A stretch of DNA of 64,000 nt from Lysobacterales bacterium 63-13 (GCA_001899855.1 MKWR01000014.1:108723-172722); one strand, 5' to 3'. Numbered from the stretch's first letter, positions 20,887-32,955 are shown. Notes: a model not told the origin generated them from the sequence alone. Program-made: numbers and translations.

Positions 20887-21627
20887 TTACTTCTTCTCGG
20901 GCGCGGCCGGTGCCGCCTTCTCTGCACCGGTTTCGATCGAGATCAGCTTGACGTCGAAGATCAAGGTCGCGTTCGGGCCGATTGCCGGCGGCGCATTTTC
21001 GCCGTAGGCGAGTTCAGCGGGGATGACCAGCTTGTACTCGGAGCCCACCGGCATCAGCTGCAGGCCTTCGGTCCAGCCCTTGATCACGCCATTGAGCGGG
21101 AACGTGGCCGGCTGGCCGCGATCGACCGAGCTGTCAAACTTGGTGCCGTCGATCTTGGTGCCGGTGTAGTCGACCTTGACCGTATCGGTTTCCTTCGGCT
21201 TCGGGCCGGTGCCCTGCTTGACCACTTCGTACTGCAGACCCGAAGCGGTGGTCTTGACGCCGGCCTTGGCCTTGTTCTTGGCCAGGAACGCGTCGCCTTC
21301 CTTCTTGTTCTTTTCTGCGGCGACCTTCTCTTCCGCAACGCGCTTGGCCTGCAGCTTCTGCATGAATTCCTGGCGGACCGTCTGGCCCTCTTCCTGGGTC
21401 ATCAGCGTCTTGCTGCCATTGAATTCATCCTGCAATGCCTGGATGACGACCTTCAGGTCAAGCTCGTCCTTGATCTGGGTAAGGCCGCGGCCGACATCGG
21501 CACCGACCATGTAGCTGACCTTGTCTTTCTCGGTCTTCAGCGAGGCATCGATGGCCAGTGCATTACCGGCGACGAATACCGAGGTCAACGCCGTGGCGAT
21601 GAGGGTCTTGCGGACAAAACGGGTCAT
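20887..21627 (-). CDS. exported FKBP-type peptidyl-prolyl isomerase (FkpA/Mip-like)
   Basis: 246 codons. A signal peptide (MTRFVRKTLIATALTSVFVA, cleavage near GNALA) is followed by an N-terminal dimerisation domain (residues about 28-120, VSYMVGADVGRGLTQIK) and a C-terminal FKBP domain (VDYTGTKIDGTKFDSS, GWTEGLQLMPVGSEYKL, IPAELAYGENAPP). It acts as a periplasmic or outer-membrane foldase. AGGAG upstream of the ATG at 21627 fixes the start over an upstream extension. An Ala/Pro/Lys-rich tail follows the domain. Confidence 0.93.
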   Translation of the reverse strand: MTRFVRKTLIATALTSVFVAGNALAIDASLKTEKDKVSYMVGADVGRGLTQIKDELDLKVVIQALQDEFNGSKTLMTQEEGQTVRQEFMQKLQAKRVAEEKVAAEKNKKEGDAFLAKNKAKAGVKTTASGLQYEVVKQGTGPKPKETDTVKVDYTGTKIDGTKFDSSVDRGQPATFPLNGVIKGWTEGLQLMPVGSEYKLVIPAELAYGENAPPAIGPNATLIFDVKLISIETGAEKAAPAAPEKK

Positions 21628-21852
21628 GTATGGGACTCCTGGGAAAACGGTAGAGGACGGCTGCTGGGCACCCGACATAAGGATCAGTGTCAAGCGGGCC
21701 GCATATTGTGGCTGTGGCCGCTGGCGATGGCAATCTACACTCGCACTGGCAGGTCGACCGCTGCCGGGATCGCCATGCCGCCACTGAGAACGTGAAGCGG
21801 GGTTCGGGTTCCCGGAAAGACTGAACGAATCCAGTCCCCAGCGCCGACACTG
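21628..21852. other. upstream region of the FKBP gene, no gene seen
   Basis: This is the left part of the divergent intergenic region. A TTGACA is present on the minus strand at 21688-21693, but no good -10 follows at the right distance. No open frame with family similarity is seen on either strand. Confidence 0.4.
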
Positions 21853-21880
21853 TTGACAATCCGAGTTTAGGTGTTATAGT
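21853..21880 (+). promoter_or_regulatory. sigma70 promoter of the GntR-ABC operon
   Basis: TTGACA (21853-21858) and TATAGT (21875-21880) are separated by 16 bp, 44 bp upstream of the first start codon of the operon. Confidence 0.75.
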
Positions 21881-21893
21881 TGCCTACAACACC
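21870..21893. promoter_or_regulatory. candidate operator for the YtrA-type GntR regulator
   Basis: GGTGTTATAG and CTACAACACC are 10-bp arms of an inverted repeat with one mismatch and a TTGC spacer. The site covers the -10 hexamer, so binding would block transcription. Autorepression through such palindromes is usual for GntR regulators; assignment to the regulator encoded 400 bp downstream is an inference. Confidence 0.6.
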
Positions 21894-21923
21894 AGATCAT
21901 CAACAGACCTCAAGGAGGTCCCC

Positions 21924-22295
21924 ATGAACCGCTTGATCCATGCCCGCCTTCTGCTTGCCGTCACCATCGCCGTGACCATCGGCGCAGTGGAATTCGGCAG
22001 CTTCGTGGCACCGGCAATCTCGGCACAAGCCGACAACACGCCGTCGATCGCCGACACCGACATGCCGACCTTGCCCACCGTCATGGTGCACGCACCGGAG
22101 GCGATACCGACCCTGCCCGTGATCACCGTGCGACCGACTGCGGAACAGCTTGCCGCGGCGTCAACGAGCGATGCCCTGGCATCGACATCCGCGGCAATGA
22201 GCGCGCCCTCGACCAGCCCCATGCTGCCGCATGTGCGTTTGGACATGCCCTACTATTCATTCGGCAAGATGCTGCCCAATGTGATCAAGGACTAA
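21924..22295 (+). CDS. small exported protein heading the GntR-ABC operon, unknown function
   Basis: 123 codons. The N-terminus (MNRLIHARLLLAVTIAVTIG, then AVEFGSFVAPAISAQA) looks like a signal peptide or anchor. The rest is Ala/Ser/Thr/Pro-rich with TLPTVMVHAPEAIPTLPVITV and ends LDMPYYSFGKMLPNVIKD. The sequence matches no family I recognise. AAGGAGG lies upstream of the ATG, and 3 bp separate its stop from the GntR start, so it belongs to the operon. It may be a substrate or partner of the ABC transporter; this is inference. Confidence 0.8.
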   Translation: MNRLIHARLLLAVTIAVTIGAVEFGSFVAPAISAQADNTPSIADTDMPTLPTVMVHAPEAIPTLPVITVRPTAEQLAAASTSDALASTSAAMSAPSTSPMLPHVRLDMPYYSFGKMLPNVIKD

Positions 22296-22298
22296 CCC

Positions 22299-22676
22299 AT
22301 GAGCACGGTCTGGAACGACAACACACCCATCTATCGCCAGCTTCGCGACCGCGTCGTGGCCATGATCCTTGATGGCGTGCTCAAACAGGGGGATGCGCTG
22401 CCGTCGGTTCGCCAGGTCGCAGCGGATTTCCAGATCAATCCAATTACCGTATCCAAGGCATACCAGGAGCTCGTCGACGAGAACCTGGTGGAAAAACGAA
22501 GGGGGCTGGGCATGTATGTCACCGAAGGGGCGCGCAGCGCCTTGCTGAAATCCGAACGTGAGCACTTCCTGCATGAGGAGTGGCCGCCGCTGGCGGCACG
22601 CCTTGAACGCATGGAAATCGACCTGGCGACCCTGCTCAAGCACGCGCCAAAGACGACTGAAGGGGAATCCCGATGA
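22299..22676 (+). CDS. GntR-family transcriptional regulator, YtrA subfamily
   Basis: 125 codons. The winged-helix domain (PIYRQLRDRVVAMILDGVLK, GDALPSVRQVAADFQINPIT, VSKAYQELVDENLVEKRRG) is followed by only about 45 residues, too short for a ligand domain of the FadR or HutC type; this is the YtrA layout. YtrA regulators usually repress a co-transcribed ABC transporter and are released by envelope stress or cell-wall antibiotics (family knowledge). It overlaps the ABC ATPase start by 4 bp. Confidence 0.92.
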   Translation: MSTVWNDNTPIYRQLRDRVVAMILDGVLKQGDALPSVRQVAADFQINPITVSKAYQELVDENLVEKRRGLGMYVTEGARSALLKSEREHFLHEEWPPLAARLERMEIDLATLLKHAPKTTEGESR

Positions 22677-23530
22677 GCGCCGTCATCCACGCCCGTGGCC
22701 TGAGCAAGAGCTATGGCAAGACCATCGCCCTCGACGCAGTCGATTTCGAGATCGAAAGCGGCCGCATTGTCGGCTTGATCGGCCCCAACGGCGCCGGCAA
22801 GACCACCGCGCTGAAGGCGATCCTCGGCCTGAGCGAATTCGATGGCGAACTGTCCGTGCTCGGACTCGACCCGCGCAGCCAGCGTGCGCAATTGATGGAA
22901 CAGGTCTGTTTCATTGCCGATGTCGCCGTGCTGCCGCGCTGGATCCGCGTCAGCGAAGCAATCGACTTCGTCGGTGGCGTGCATCCGCGCTTCTCCCGCG
23001 CCAAGTGCGAAGCCTTTCTTGCCCGCACCAAGATCACCCCGAAGATGCGCGTGCGCGAAATGTCCAAGGGCATGATCGTGCAGTTGCACCTGGCACTGAT
23101 CATGGCCATCGATGCGCGCCTGCTCGTCCTCGATGAACCGACGCTCGGCCTCGACATCCTCTATCGAAAGACGTTCTACGAAAACCTCCTCTCGGAGTAC
23201 TTCGACGAGAACAAGACCATCATCGTGACCACCCACCAGGTCGAGGAAGTCGAGCACATCCTCACCGACCTGATCTTCATCCGCGACGGCAAGATCGCCC
23301 TCAATGCATCGATGGATGAAATCGCCGATCGCTATGCCGAGGTGATGGTCAATCCCGACAAGGCCGAGGCCGCGCGCGCGCTGCATCCGCTCAACGAGCG
23401 CCAGGTCTTTGGCAAGTCCATTTTTCTGTTCGACGGCGTCGACCGCGCACGTCTGGCGGCGCTTGGCGAGTTGCACAAGCCAAGCATTGCCGATCTGTTC
23501 GTCGCCACCATGAAAGGAACCTACGCATGA
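22673..23530 (+). CDS. ABC transporter ATP-binding protein
   Basis: 285 codons. Walker A GPNGAGKTT (near residue 38), Walker B LLVLDEPTLGLD and the switch His in VTTHQVEEVEH are present. The signature is MSKGM instead of LSGGQ, as in several drug/lipid-exporter ATPases of the YtrB/CcmA type. The start overlaps the regulator stop and the stop overlaps the permease start, each by 4 bp, indicating coupled translation. Confidence 0.93.
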   Translation: MSAVIHARGLSKSYGKTIALDAVDFEIESGRIVGLIGPNGAGKTTALKAILGLSEFDGELSVLGLDPRSQRAQLMEQVCFIADVAVLPRWIRVSEAIDFVGGVHPRFSRAKCEAFLARTKITPKMRVREMSKGMIVQLHLALIMAIDARLLVLDEPTLGLDILYRKTFYENLLSEYFDENKTIIVTTHQVEEVEHILTDLIFIRDGKIALNASMDEIADRYAEVMVNPDKAEAARALHPLNERQVFGKSIFLFDGVDRARLAALGELHKPSIADLFVATMKGTYA

Positions 23531-24504
23531 ACACGTTCGGCTGGCTGGTCAAACGCGAATACTGGGAACACAAGGGCGGCTTTTACTGGACGCCGGTGTG
23601 GGTCAGCGGAATCATGTTGCTGCTGACCGTCCTCGGCATCATGGCCGCCGAAGTATTCACTTCCCGCGCCAACATCCAGGTCAACGGCGGCATTCCCTGG
23701 GAGCTGATCTCCGAGCGCCTGAGCGCGGGGGATTTCGTCAACGCGGGCCTGGGCCTTGATCTCGCCTACGTCGCCCTCGTCGCCTTGCTCTGCGTGGTCC
23801 TGTTCTTCGTCGTGTTCTTCTACCTGCTCGGCGCCCTCTACGATGATCGCCGCGACCGCAGTGTGTTCTTCTGGAAATCGCTGCCCGTCACCGATACCGC
23901 CACCGTGCTCTCGAAAGTCGCCGCAGCACTCCTGCTCGCTCCGTTGCTTTCGCTGGTCGTGGCGACGCTGGCCTATGTGGTGCTGCTGCTGATCGTCTGC
24001 GTCTGGGCGATGCTGCACGGCATCAATCCGCTGCCGGCCATCGGGGCTTCGCATATGCTGGGGCTGCTCTGGCGCATGATCCTGACCATTCCCCTGGATG
24101 CCATGGTGGCGTTGCCGACGGCCGGCTGGCTATTGTTCTGGTCTGCCTATGCGCGCAGCAAACCGTTCCTCTGGGCGGTGCTGGTGCCCCTCTTTGCGCT
24201 CATCGCCAACAGCTGGATCGGCCTCATGGGCCTGCCCAGCCTGAGCCGGGATTTCCTGCTCAACGAAGTCCTCGCCCGCCTGCTGTTCGGGATCTTCCCG
24301 GGATGGTGGCTCGATGATCGCAACCCGACCTTCGGCAGCTTCAAGAATTCGCTCGAGAACAAGAACGTGCTCGCCACGCTCGATCCGGCCAACGTCTACG
24401 GCCTGCTGGCAACTCCCGGCATCTGGATTGGCGCCGCCGCCGGCATCGCCCTGATCGCCGCATCGATCTGGCTGCGCCGCACACGCATCGAGACTTCCAC
24501 CTGA
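23527..24504 (+). CDS. ABC transporter permease
   Basis: 325 codons of an integral membrane protein with about six hydrophobic segments (about residues 25-45, 80-110, 140-175, 195-225, 235-250 and 295-315). KSLPVTDTATVLSKVAAALLL resembles ABC-2 type permeases. It is the last gene of the operon. No substrate can be assigned. Confidence 0.88.
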   Translation: MNTFGWLVKREYWEHKGGFYWTPVWVSGIMLLLTVLGIMAAEVFTSRANIQVNGGIPWELISERLSAGDFVNAGLGLDLAYVALVALLCVVLFFVVFFYLLGALYDDRRDRSVFFWKSLPVTDTATVLSKVAAALLLAPLLSLVVATLAYVVLLLIVCVWAMLHGINPLPAIGASHMLGLLWRMILTIPLDAMVALPTAGWLLFWSAYARSKPFLWAVLVPLFALIANSWIGLMGLPSLSRDFLLNEVLARLLFGIFPGWWLDDRNPTFGSFKNSLENKNVLATLDPANVYGLLATPGIWIGAAAGIALIAASIWLRRTRIETST

Positions 24505-24515
24505 GTGATCGGGCA

Positions 24516-24537
24516 GGAGCTGGAGTACTCCGGCTCC
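24516..24537. repeat. 22-bp palindrome after the ABC operon
   Basis: GGAGC-T-GGAGTACTCC-G-GCTCC is a near-perfect palindrome centred on AGTACT, just after the permease stop and just before the tandem repeats. It could form a hairpin at the transcript end, but no T-run follows. Confidence 0.5.
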
Positions 24538-24540
24538 CCC

Positions 24541-24684
24541 GCATCGCCTGCAACTGCTCCTGCGTTGCAGGCATACAGGCCATCCATGGCATCGCCTGCA
24601 ACTGCTCCTGCGTTGCAGGCATACAGGCCATCCATGGCATCGCCTGCAACTGCTCCTGCGTTGCAGGCATACAGGCCATCCATG
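24541..24684. repeat. three identical 48-bp tandem repeats
   Basis: The unit begins GCATCGCCTGCAACTGCTCC and ends CAGGCCATCCATG; copies lie at 24541-24588, 24589-24636 and 24637-24684 with no differences. Each unit contains CCTGCAA-N11-TTGCAGG, and each junction or end contains the palindrome GCCATCCATGGC. Both strands stay open through the array (a 16-residue repeat), but neither frame looks like a real protein. Confidence 0.95.
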
Positions 24685-24696
24685 GCCATAAAAAAA

Positions 24697-24724
24697 GAGC
24701 CGGCACTGGTTGCAGTGCCGGCTC
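24697..24724 (-). terminator. terminator of the Ala/Pro-rich protein gene
   Basis: GAGCCGGCACTG and CAGTGCCGGCTC form a 12-bp perfect stem with a GTTG loop. On the minus strand it is followed by a run of T (AAAAAAA at 24690-24696 on the plus strand). Confidence 0.88.
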
Positions 24725-24753
24725 CTTGTGCAACGGGGCATGAGGCGAACGTG

Positions 24754-25617
24754 TTACCGGGTCAGGTTCCTGTTCACCACGAGGTACTTGTTGCCACCCT
24801 CCACGCTCAGGCCCGTCTGGTTCAGATTGAGCGGACCGTCCAGCCACATGCGGATCATGCGGTTGTTTTCGCGGCGCACGATGACCGCCGCACCCGCTGC
24901 GGTGTAGATGACATCACCTTCGCGAAGACTGCCCGGCTGCACCCGTTCGCTGATGCGCTTGCCTTCGTTGTAGCGCTTTTCCATCGATTCGCGCACGGGA
25001 TCGGTATCGCCAGGTTCGGCAGCGACCAACATGACCGGTGCCTTCGGATCCACCACGGCCGGTGCCTCGGCTGCTGCTGCGGGAGCTTCCTCGACGACAG
25101 CCGGCACCGCGGCTTGTACTGGTGGCGGGGGCGGGGGCGCGACAACTTCCGGGGCCGGGACCGGTGCCGGTTCCGCGGCAGGCACCTCGACGACTGCTGC
25201 CGGCGGCGGCTCGATTGCTGCCGCCGGCTCGGCGACCGGAGCGGGCCTTGGCGCGGGCGCGGGCGCGGGCGCGGGTGCAGCGACGGCAGCGGGTTTCGCC
25301 GCGGCGGCGATCGGCTCCGGCTTGGCCGGTTCGGCCGCCTTGTCCTCGACTCGCACGAGCAAGGTTTCGTAGAAGCCATCCTTGAGGACAATTTCCGCCT
25401 GGCCGCCGGCACGGATGCGCGCGGCAATCTGCGCATGCCAGTGCTGTGGTGCGGTCACCACCAGACGCTTGCCGGAAGCCGCTGCCTGGCGACCCAGCGT
25501 GGTCAACTCGGCATTCGCCGCGCCGCTGTTGAACTGCTCGGCGGTGATGTCGACATTCTGCTGTGCCCATGCACTGCTGGCGAACATGGCCGTCAGCGCG
25601 AAGAAAACCTTTTTCAT
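24754..25617 (-). CDS. exported Ala/Pro-rich envelope protein, unknown function
   Basis: 287 codons. A clear signal peptide (MKKVFFALTAMFASSAWA, cleavage before QQNVD) is followed by a small N-terminal region, a long low-complexity segment (about residues 95-200, APAPAPAPRPAPVAEP and PPPPPP) and a conserved-looking C-terminal part with GSLREGDVIYTAAGAAVIVRR. The Ala/Pro spacer suggests a periplasm-spanning linker between two domains; no enzymatic motif is seen. A strong terminator follows. The polyproline stretch should need EF-P for efficient translation. Confidence 0.8.
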   Translation of the reverse strand: MKKVFFALTAMFASSAWAQQNVDITAEQFNSGAANAELTTLGRQAAASGKRLVVTAPQHWHAQIAARIRAGGQAEIVLKDGFYETLLVRVEDKAAEPAKPEPIAAAAKPAAVAAPAPAPAPAPRPAPVAEPAAAIEPPPAAVVEVPAAEPAPVPAPEVVAPPPPPPVQAAVPAVVEEAPAAAAEAPAVVDPKAPVMLVAAEPGDTDPVRESMEKRYNEGKRISERVQPGSLREGDVIYTAAGAAVIVRRENNRMIRMWLDGPLNLNQTGLSVEGGNKYLVVNRNLTR

Positions 25618-25709
25618 CTCAAAACTCCAATCCTGACTTCAATTCAAACGAGTTGCGGTGAGGCTCCGCATGCCGGGATCGCACACGTAAGCAAGGTCGG
25701 CGCGATCAA

Positions 25710-25892
25710 TCACGCCAACACGGCGAATGCGCCATGCAGGCGTTGGTCGCCTGCGGGGGTGGCTTGAAACACGATGGTGCCGGGTTCATCGCCGGGCGCG
25801 CTGGCGCAAGCCTGCCAACTTGGACCAAGGTCCGCCTCGTGGCATGTGCCATAGGCCACGCTGGCGCCATCTGCGTCCAGGAAACATGCCAT
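25710..25892 (-). CDS. possible small hypothetical protein
   Basis: 60 codons beginning MACFLDADGASVAYGTCHEA, in the gap between fumC and the Ala/Pro-rich gene. The composition looks protein-like (balanced residues, few Arg runs), but no family is recognised and no clear ribosome binding site is seen. An in-frame start at 25946 would overlap the fumC end. It may be spurious. Confidence 0.35.
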   Translation of the reverse strand: MACFLDADGASVAYGTCHEADLGPSWQACASAPGDEPGTIVFQATPAGDQRLHGAFAVLA

Positions 25893-25914
25893 TTGCGCGG
25901 CCCCGCGGCGGCAG

Positions 25915-27309
<1,395 letters not shown>

Positions 27310-27348
27310 CGCAGGATTCCTGAGGAGTCGGTGAGAAAGGGGTCGACG

Positions 27349-27354
27349 ATTATA
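27349..27354 (-). promoter_or_regulatory. TATAAT -10 hexamer of fumC
   Basis: A perfect TATAAT lies on the minus strand 40 bp upstream of the fumC start. The -35 region is weak. Confidence 0.45.
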
Positions 27355-27501
27355 GCGGCTGGCCCTGCACTGACGTGAGGGCGGGTCAAACAGTCGCAAG
27401 TGGCCGCCAGCACGCACCGCGCATGGCCACCATCTGCCGCAACTGCCCCGGCGGCGATTTCCGCAGCGTCCATGGCTCACTGCCGCAGTGCCGCGAATGC
27501 C

Positions 27502-27751
27502 AGCCCGGACCATTCATGAAGTCGCGAAGAATGCCAGCGCTTTCGTTGCACTTCTCCGGCGTTGCCTGGAGGTGAATGCATAGTGGACGTGCCTCGCTGC
27601 ATCCTTCGCTGGCACGGCGCTGGCGGCCCTTTTGCTCCGATCGCTGCGGCCCGGCTCGCCCCCGTGGTTCCGGCCACGCGGACTCGCCGGGCCTTGCGCT
27701 CGGAGCAAAATGACTCGCCATCATCCGTACCCTTCATGAATGATCCGGGCT
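27502..27751. mobile_element. MITE-like element with 20-bp terminal inverted repeats
   Basis: The 475 bp between fumC and the CNNM gene hold no convincing gene. They contain a 250 bp segment whose ends are inverted repeats of 20 bp with one mismatch: AGCCCGGACCATTCATGAAG at 27502-27521 and the complement of AGCCCGGATCATTCATGAAG at 27732-27751. Inside, TTTTGCTCCGA (27630-27640) pairs with 27700-27710 and GGCCCGGC (27648-27655) pairs with 27686-27693, giving a long hairpin. This is non-autonomous element architecture without a transposase. Confidence 0.65.
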
Positions 27752-27784
27752 AGACTTCACGGCCCGCCGCCGCTTTCCCGAGCA

Positions 27785-30477
<2,693 letters not shown>

Positions 30478-30490
30478 AGGCTGCTCGATT

Positions 30491-30514
30491 GCCCGGTGGC
30501 TCACCGGGCCGTTT
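30491..30514 (+). terminator. rho-independent terminator of purB
   Basis: GCCCGGTG (30491-30498), loop GCT, CACCGGGC (30502-30509), then CGTTTT. It lies 14 bp after the purB stop. Confidence 0.8.
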
Positions 30515-30594
30515 TCCCACTGGCCCGGGTGCCCTGCTGCACGGCTCCTGGCCGGCTGATCGTCTACACTTGCCCTTCCCTGCGGAGGCCGCGC

Positions 30595-30735
30595 GTGACT
30601 TCCCGATTGTCGCAACTTGCCGTTTTGCCGGTTTTCACTGCCGCCATCGCCCAGGCAGCGTCGTCGAACGAAGCGAATATCCGCGCGCTCGGCAAGGCAC
30701 GTCTGGCCCGGCAACAGGTGCCCGCCCGCCCATGA
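30595..30735 (+). CDS. possible 46-residue small protein coupled to roxA
   Basis: The GTG at 30595 is preceded by GCGGAGG at good spacing. The encoded peptide starts with an Arg, then a hydrophobic stretch and a small-residue site (SRLSQLAVLPVFTAAIAQAA), followed by a polar tail ending RLARQQVPARP. Its TGA overlaps the roxA ATG (ATGA), which suggests translational coupling. No family is recognised; it could be a leader ORF or chance. Confidence 0.35.
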   Translation: MTSRLSQLAVLPVFTAAIAQAASSNEANIRALGKARLARQQVPARP

Positions 30736-31910
30736 TCGAGACCAGCGCCACTGCCACGCAATTCCTCGGCATGAGCACGACCGCGTTCCTGCGCGATTAC
30801 TGGCAACAGAAACCGCTGCTGGTCCGCAATGCCTTTGCCGGTTTCGCCAGCCCCCTCGGTGCGGACGACCTTGGCGGCCTTGCCTGCGAGGAATACGCCC
30901 TGTCGCGACTGATCACCCACGATCCGGCACTGGATCGATGGAACCTGCGCAGCGGCCCGTTTGCCGAAACCGATTTCGCCGCCCTGCCAGCGTCGCACTG
31001 GACCTTGCTGGTGCAGGATGTCGACAAATGGGATGCCGACGTGGCCGCGCTGCTCGGCCATTTCGATTTCCTGCCGAGCTGGCGGGTCGACGATGTCATG
31101 GTCAGCTATGCCGAGGATGGCGGCTCGGTCGGCGCGCATGTCGACCAGTACGACGTCTTCCTGATCCAGGGCCTTGGCCGGCGGCGCTGGCAGATCAGCA
31201 CCGATGCCGAGGCACCGATGGCATTCCGCGAGGATGTCGAACTCAAGCTGCTGCGCGAATTCAAGCCGACCCATGACTGGCTGCTCGAACCCGGCGACAT
31301 GCTTTATCTGCCGCCAGGCGTCGCCCACCACGGCGTTGCCGAGGGTGACTGCCTGACCTTTTCGGTCGGCATGCGCGCCCCGGCCGTGGCCGAGATGATC
31401 ACGGATTTCGCCGGCTTCCTGGCCGAACGCATGGCCGAGGAATGGCGCTATGCGGATGCCGGCATCGCGCCGGCCAGGCTGGCGGGGGAGATTGATGATG
31501 GCGCCCTGCAGAGGATCGAGCACACGCTGCGGGATGCACTGGCGCTCGACGGGACGACGCTGCGTGCCTGGTTCGGCTCCTTCATCACCCGCTACCGTGC
31601 CGCGCACGAAGCCGTGCCGCGCAGCAAGCCAATCGGCAAACCCGAGTTTGCGCGTCGCCTTGAAGCGGGCGCCGGCATGGCGTTCAATCCGTGGACGCGA
31701 TGGGCCTGGTCGAAGGCGGCGCGTGGCGCGACCTTGTTTGTCGCTGGCGAAGCACATGCCTGCTCGCGCAACCTGGCGCAGAGGATCTGCACTCGCGCAG
31801 CGCTGCAGGCACATGAACTCGCGGCCATGGATGATGCATCCCTGGAACTGTTGCGCACGCTGACAAATGCTGGACACCTCGCCCTGAGCCGGACCCGGAG
31901 TCGATCATGA
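30732..31910 (+). CDS. roxA: 50S ribosomal protein L16 arginine 3-hydroxylase (JmjC/cupin, RoxA/YcfD)
   Basis: 392 codons. 2-oxoglutarate/Fe(II)-dependent ribosomal oxygenase. The double-stranded beta helix has the iron ligands HVD in GAHVDQYDVFLIQ and the distal His in LPPGVAHHGVAEGD; WQQKPLLVRNAF near the start is typical of the family, and the C-terminal winged-helix part has RKxAxR-like basic patches. The ATG overlaps the stop of the small upstream frame, and the stop overlaps the GNAT start by 4 bp. Confidence 0.92.
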   Translation: MIETSATATQFLGMSTTAFLRDYWQQKPLLVRNAFAGFASPLGADDLGGLACEEYALSRLITHDPALDRWNLRSGPFAETDFAALPASHWTLLVQDVDKWDADVAALLGHFDFLPSWRVDDVMVSYAEDGGSVGAHVDQYDVFLIQGLGRRRWQISTDAEAPMAFREDVELKLLREFKPTHDWLLEPGDMLYLPPGVAHHGVAEGDCLTFSVGMRAPAVAEMITDFAGFLAERMAEEWRYADAGIAPARLAGEIDDGALQRIEHTLRDALALDGTTLRAWFGSFITRYRAAHEAVPRSKPIGKPEFARRLEAGAGMAFNPWTRWAWSKAARGATLFVAGEAHACSRNLAQRICTRAALQAHELAAMDDASLELLRTLTNAGHLALSRTRSRS

Positions 31911-32860
31911 TCAACGCGGACTTCACTGTTGAACCCGCCAACTGGACGGCCGACAGCGCCGACCTGCGCCGCGTGCGCAATGCGGTCTTCGTGATCGAAC
32001 AGGCGGTTCCGGAGGACGAGGAATGGGATGAATTCGATGCCGTCTCCCAGCATGTCATTGCCCGCGATCCCGCTGGCCAGCCGATCGGCACCGGCCGGCT
32101 GACCCCGAAAGGAACGATCGGGCGCATGGCCGTCGTCCTCGACTGGCGCGGACGCGGTGTCGGCGACTCGATCCTGCGCGTGCTGCTCGAGCTGGCACGC
32201 ACGCGCCACTTCAAGACCATCGAAATCCATGCGCAGTCGCATGCGCAGGCGTTCTACGAGCGCGCCGGCTTCGAGGCATATGGCGAAGAGTTCGAGGAAT
32301 GCGGAATCCTCCACCGGCACATGCGCATCGCCATCCCGGCATGGGAGCCGCGCCATGCTTCACCCATCCCTGCGCATGACGAAAACCTGCTGACCGCCAG
32401 CAATCGGGAGACCACCCGCGCCGCCGTGCTTGCGGTGCTCGCCACGGCACGCCGCGAGGCCTGCATCTACATGCGCGAGCTTGAAGCGGACATCTATGAC
32501 CACGCCGAGGTCATCGAGGCACTCAAGCAGATCGCCATTGCCGGGCCGAACTCGAGTGTCCGTATCCTCATCCAGGCACCCACCGGCGCGCGCGCCGACG
32601 GCCATCGCCTGGTCGCATTGTCGCAGCGCCTGAGCAGCAGTTTCGCCTTCCGCACGCCGATCGAGGAAATCGACCAGCAGTATGCAGGCTGCTTTGTCAT
32701 CAGCGATCGCGGCGGCTGGTTCGAACGCACGCTGGCCAGTCGTTTCGATGGCGAAGGCAGCACGCGCGGGCCCGGGCGCAAGGCGCAGTTGCAGGAGATG
32801 TTCAATGCCGTCTGGGAGCGCAGCGTGGAATTGACCGAGATGCGCAGACTCGAGATCTGA
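31907..32860 (+). CDS. GNAT N-acetyltransferase with C-terminal DUF7931-like domain
   Basis: 317 codons. The N-terminal 140 residues form a GNAT domain of the ElaA/YitI kind: VFVIEQAVPEDEEWDEFDA, IGTGRLTPKGTIGRMAV, the acetyl-CoA loop RGRGVGDSILR, and AQAFYERAGFEAYGEEF. The C-terminal half (about residues 170-317, REACIYMRELEADIYDHAEV) is a phospholipase D-like DUF seen fused to such acetyltransferases in Xanthomonadales. The substrate is unknown. It is translationally coupled to roxA. Confidence 0.85.
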   Translation: MINADFTVEPANWTADSADLRRVRNAVFVIEQAVPEDEEWDEFDAVSQHVIARDPAGQPIGTGRLTPKGTIGRMAVVLDWRGRGVGDSILRVLLELARTRHFKTIEIHAQSHAQAFYERAGFEAYGEEFEECGILHRHMRIAIPAWEPRHASPIPAHDENLLTASNRETTRAAVLAVLATARREACIYMRELEADIYDHAEVIEALKQIAIAGPNSSVRILIQAPTGARADGHRLVALSQRLSSSFAFRTPIEEIDQQYAGCFVISDRGGWFERTLASRFDGEGSTRGPGRKAQLQEMFNAVWERSVELTEMRRLEI

Positions 32861-32955
32861 GCCGGCTCTCCGGCAGCGCATGTCTGCCACCTGAACCATG
32901 CGGGGGTTCGCGCCGCGGAAGCTGCCGCAATGCAGCATTTGTCGGGCCCAGTGGC

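Noticed and set aside
24541..24684. CRISPR array
   Set aside because: The repeats are directly adjacent with no unique spacers, only three units, and no cas genes are present.
24396..24689. Repeat protein with AMDGLYACNAGAVAGD units on the minus strand, or SPATAPALQAYRPSMA on the plus strand
   Set aside because: The 48-bp unit is a multiple of three, so all frames stay open. There is no ribosome site, and the frame overlaps the permease gene.
27477..27737. 86-codon minus-strand frame upstream of the CNNM gene
   Set aside because: It lies across the inverted repeats of the MITE-like element and has Arg/Ala/Gly-rich nonsense composition.
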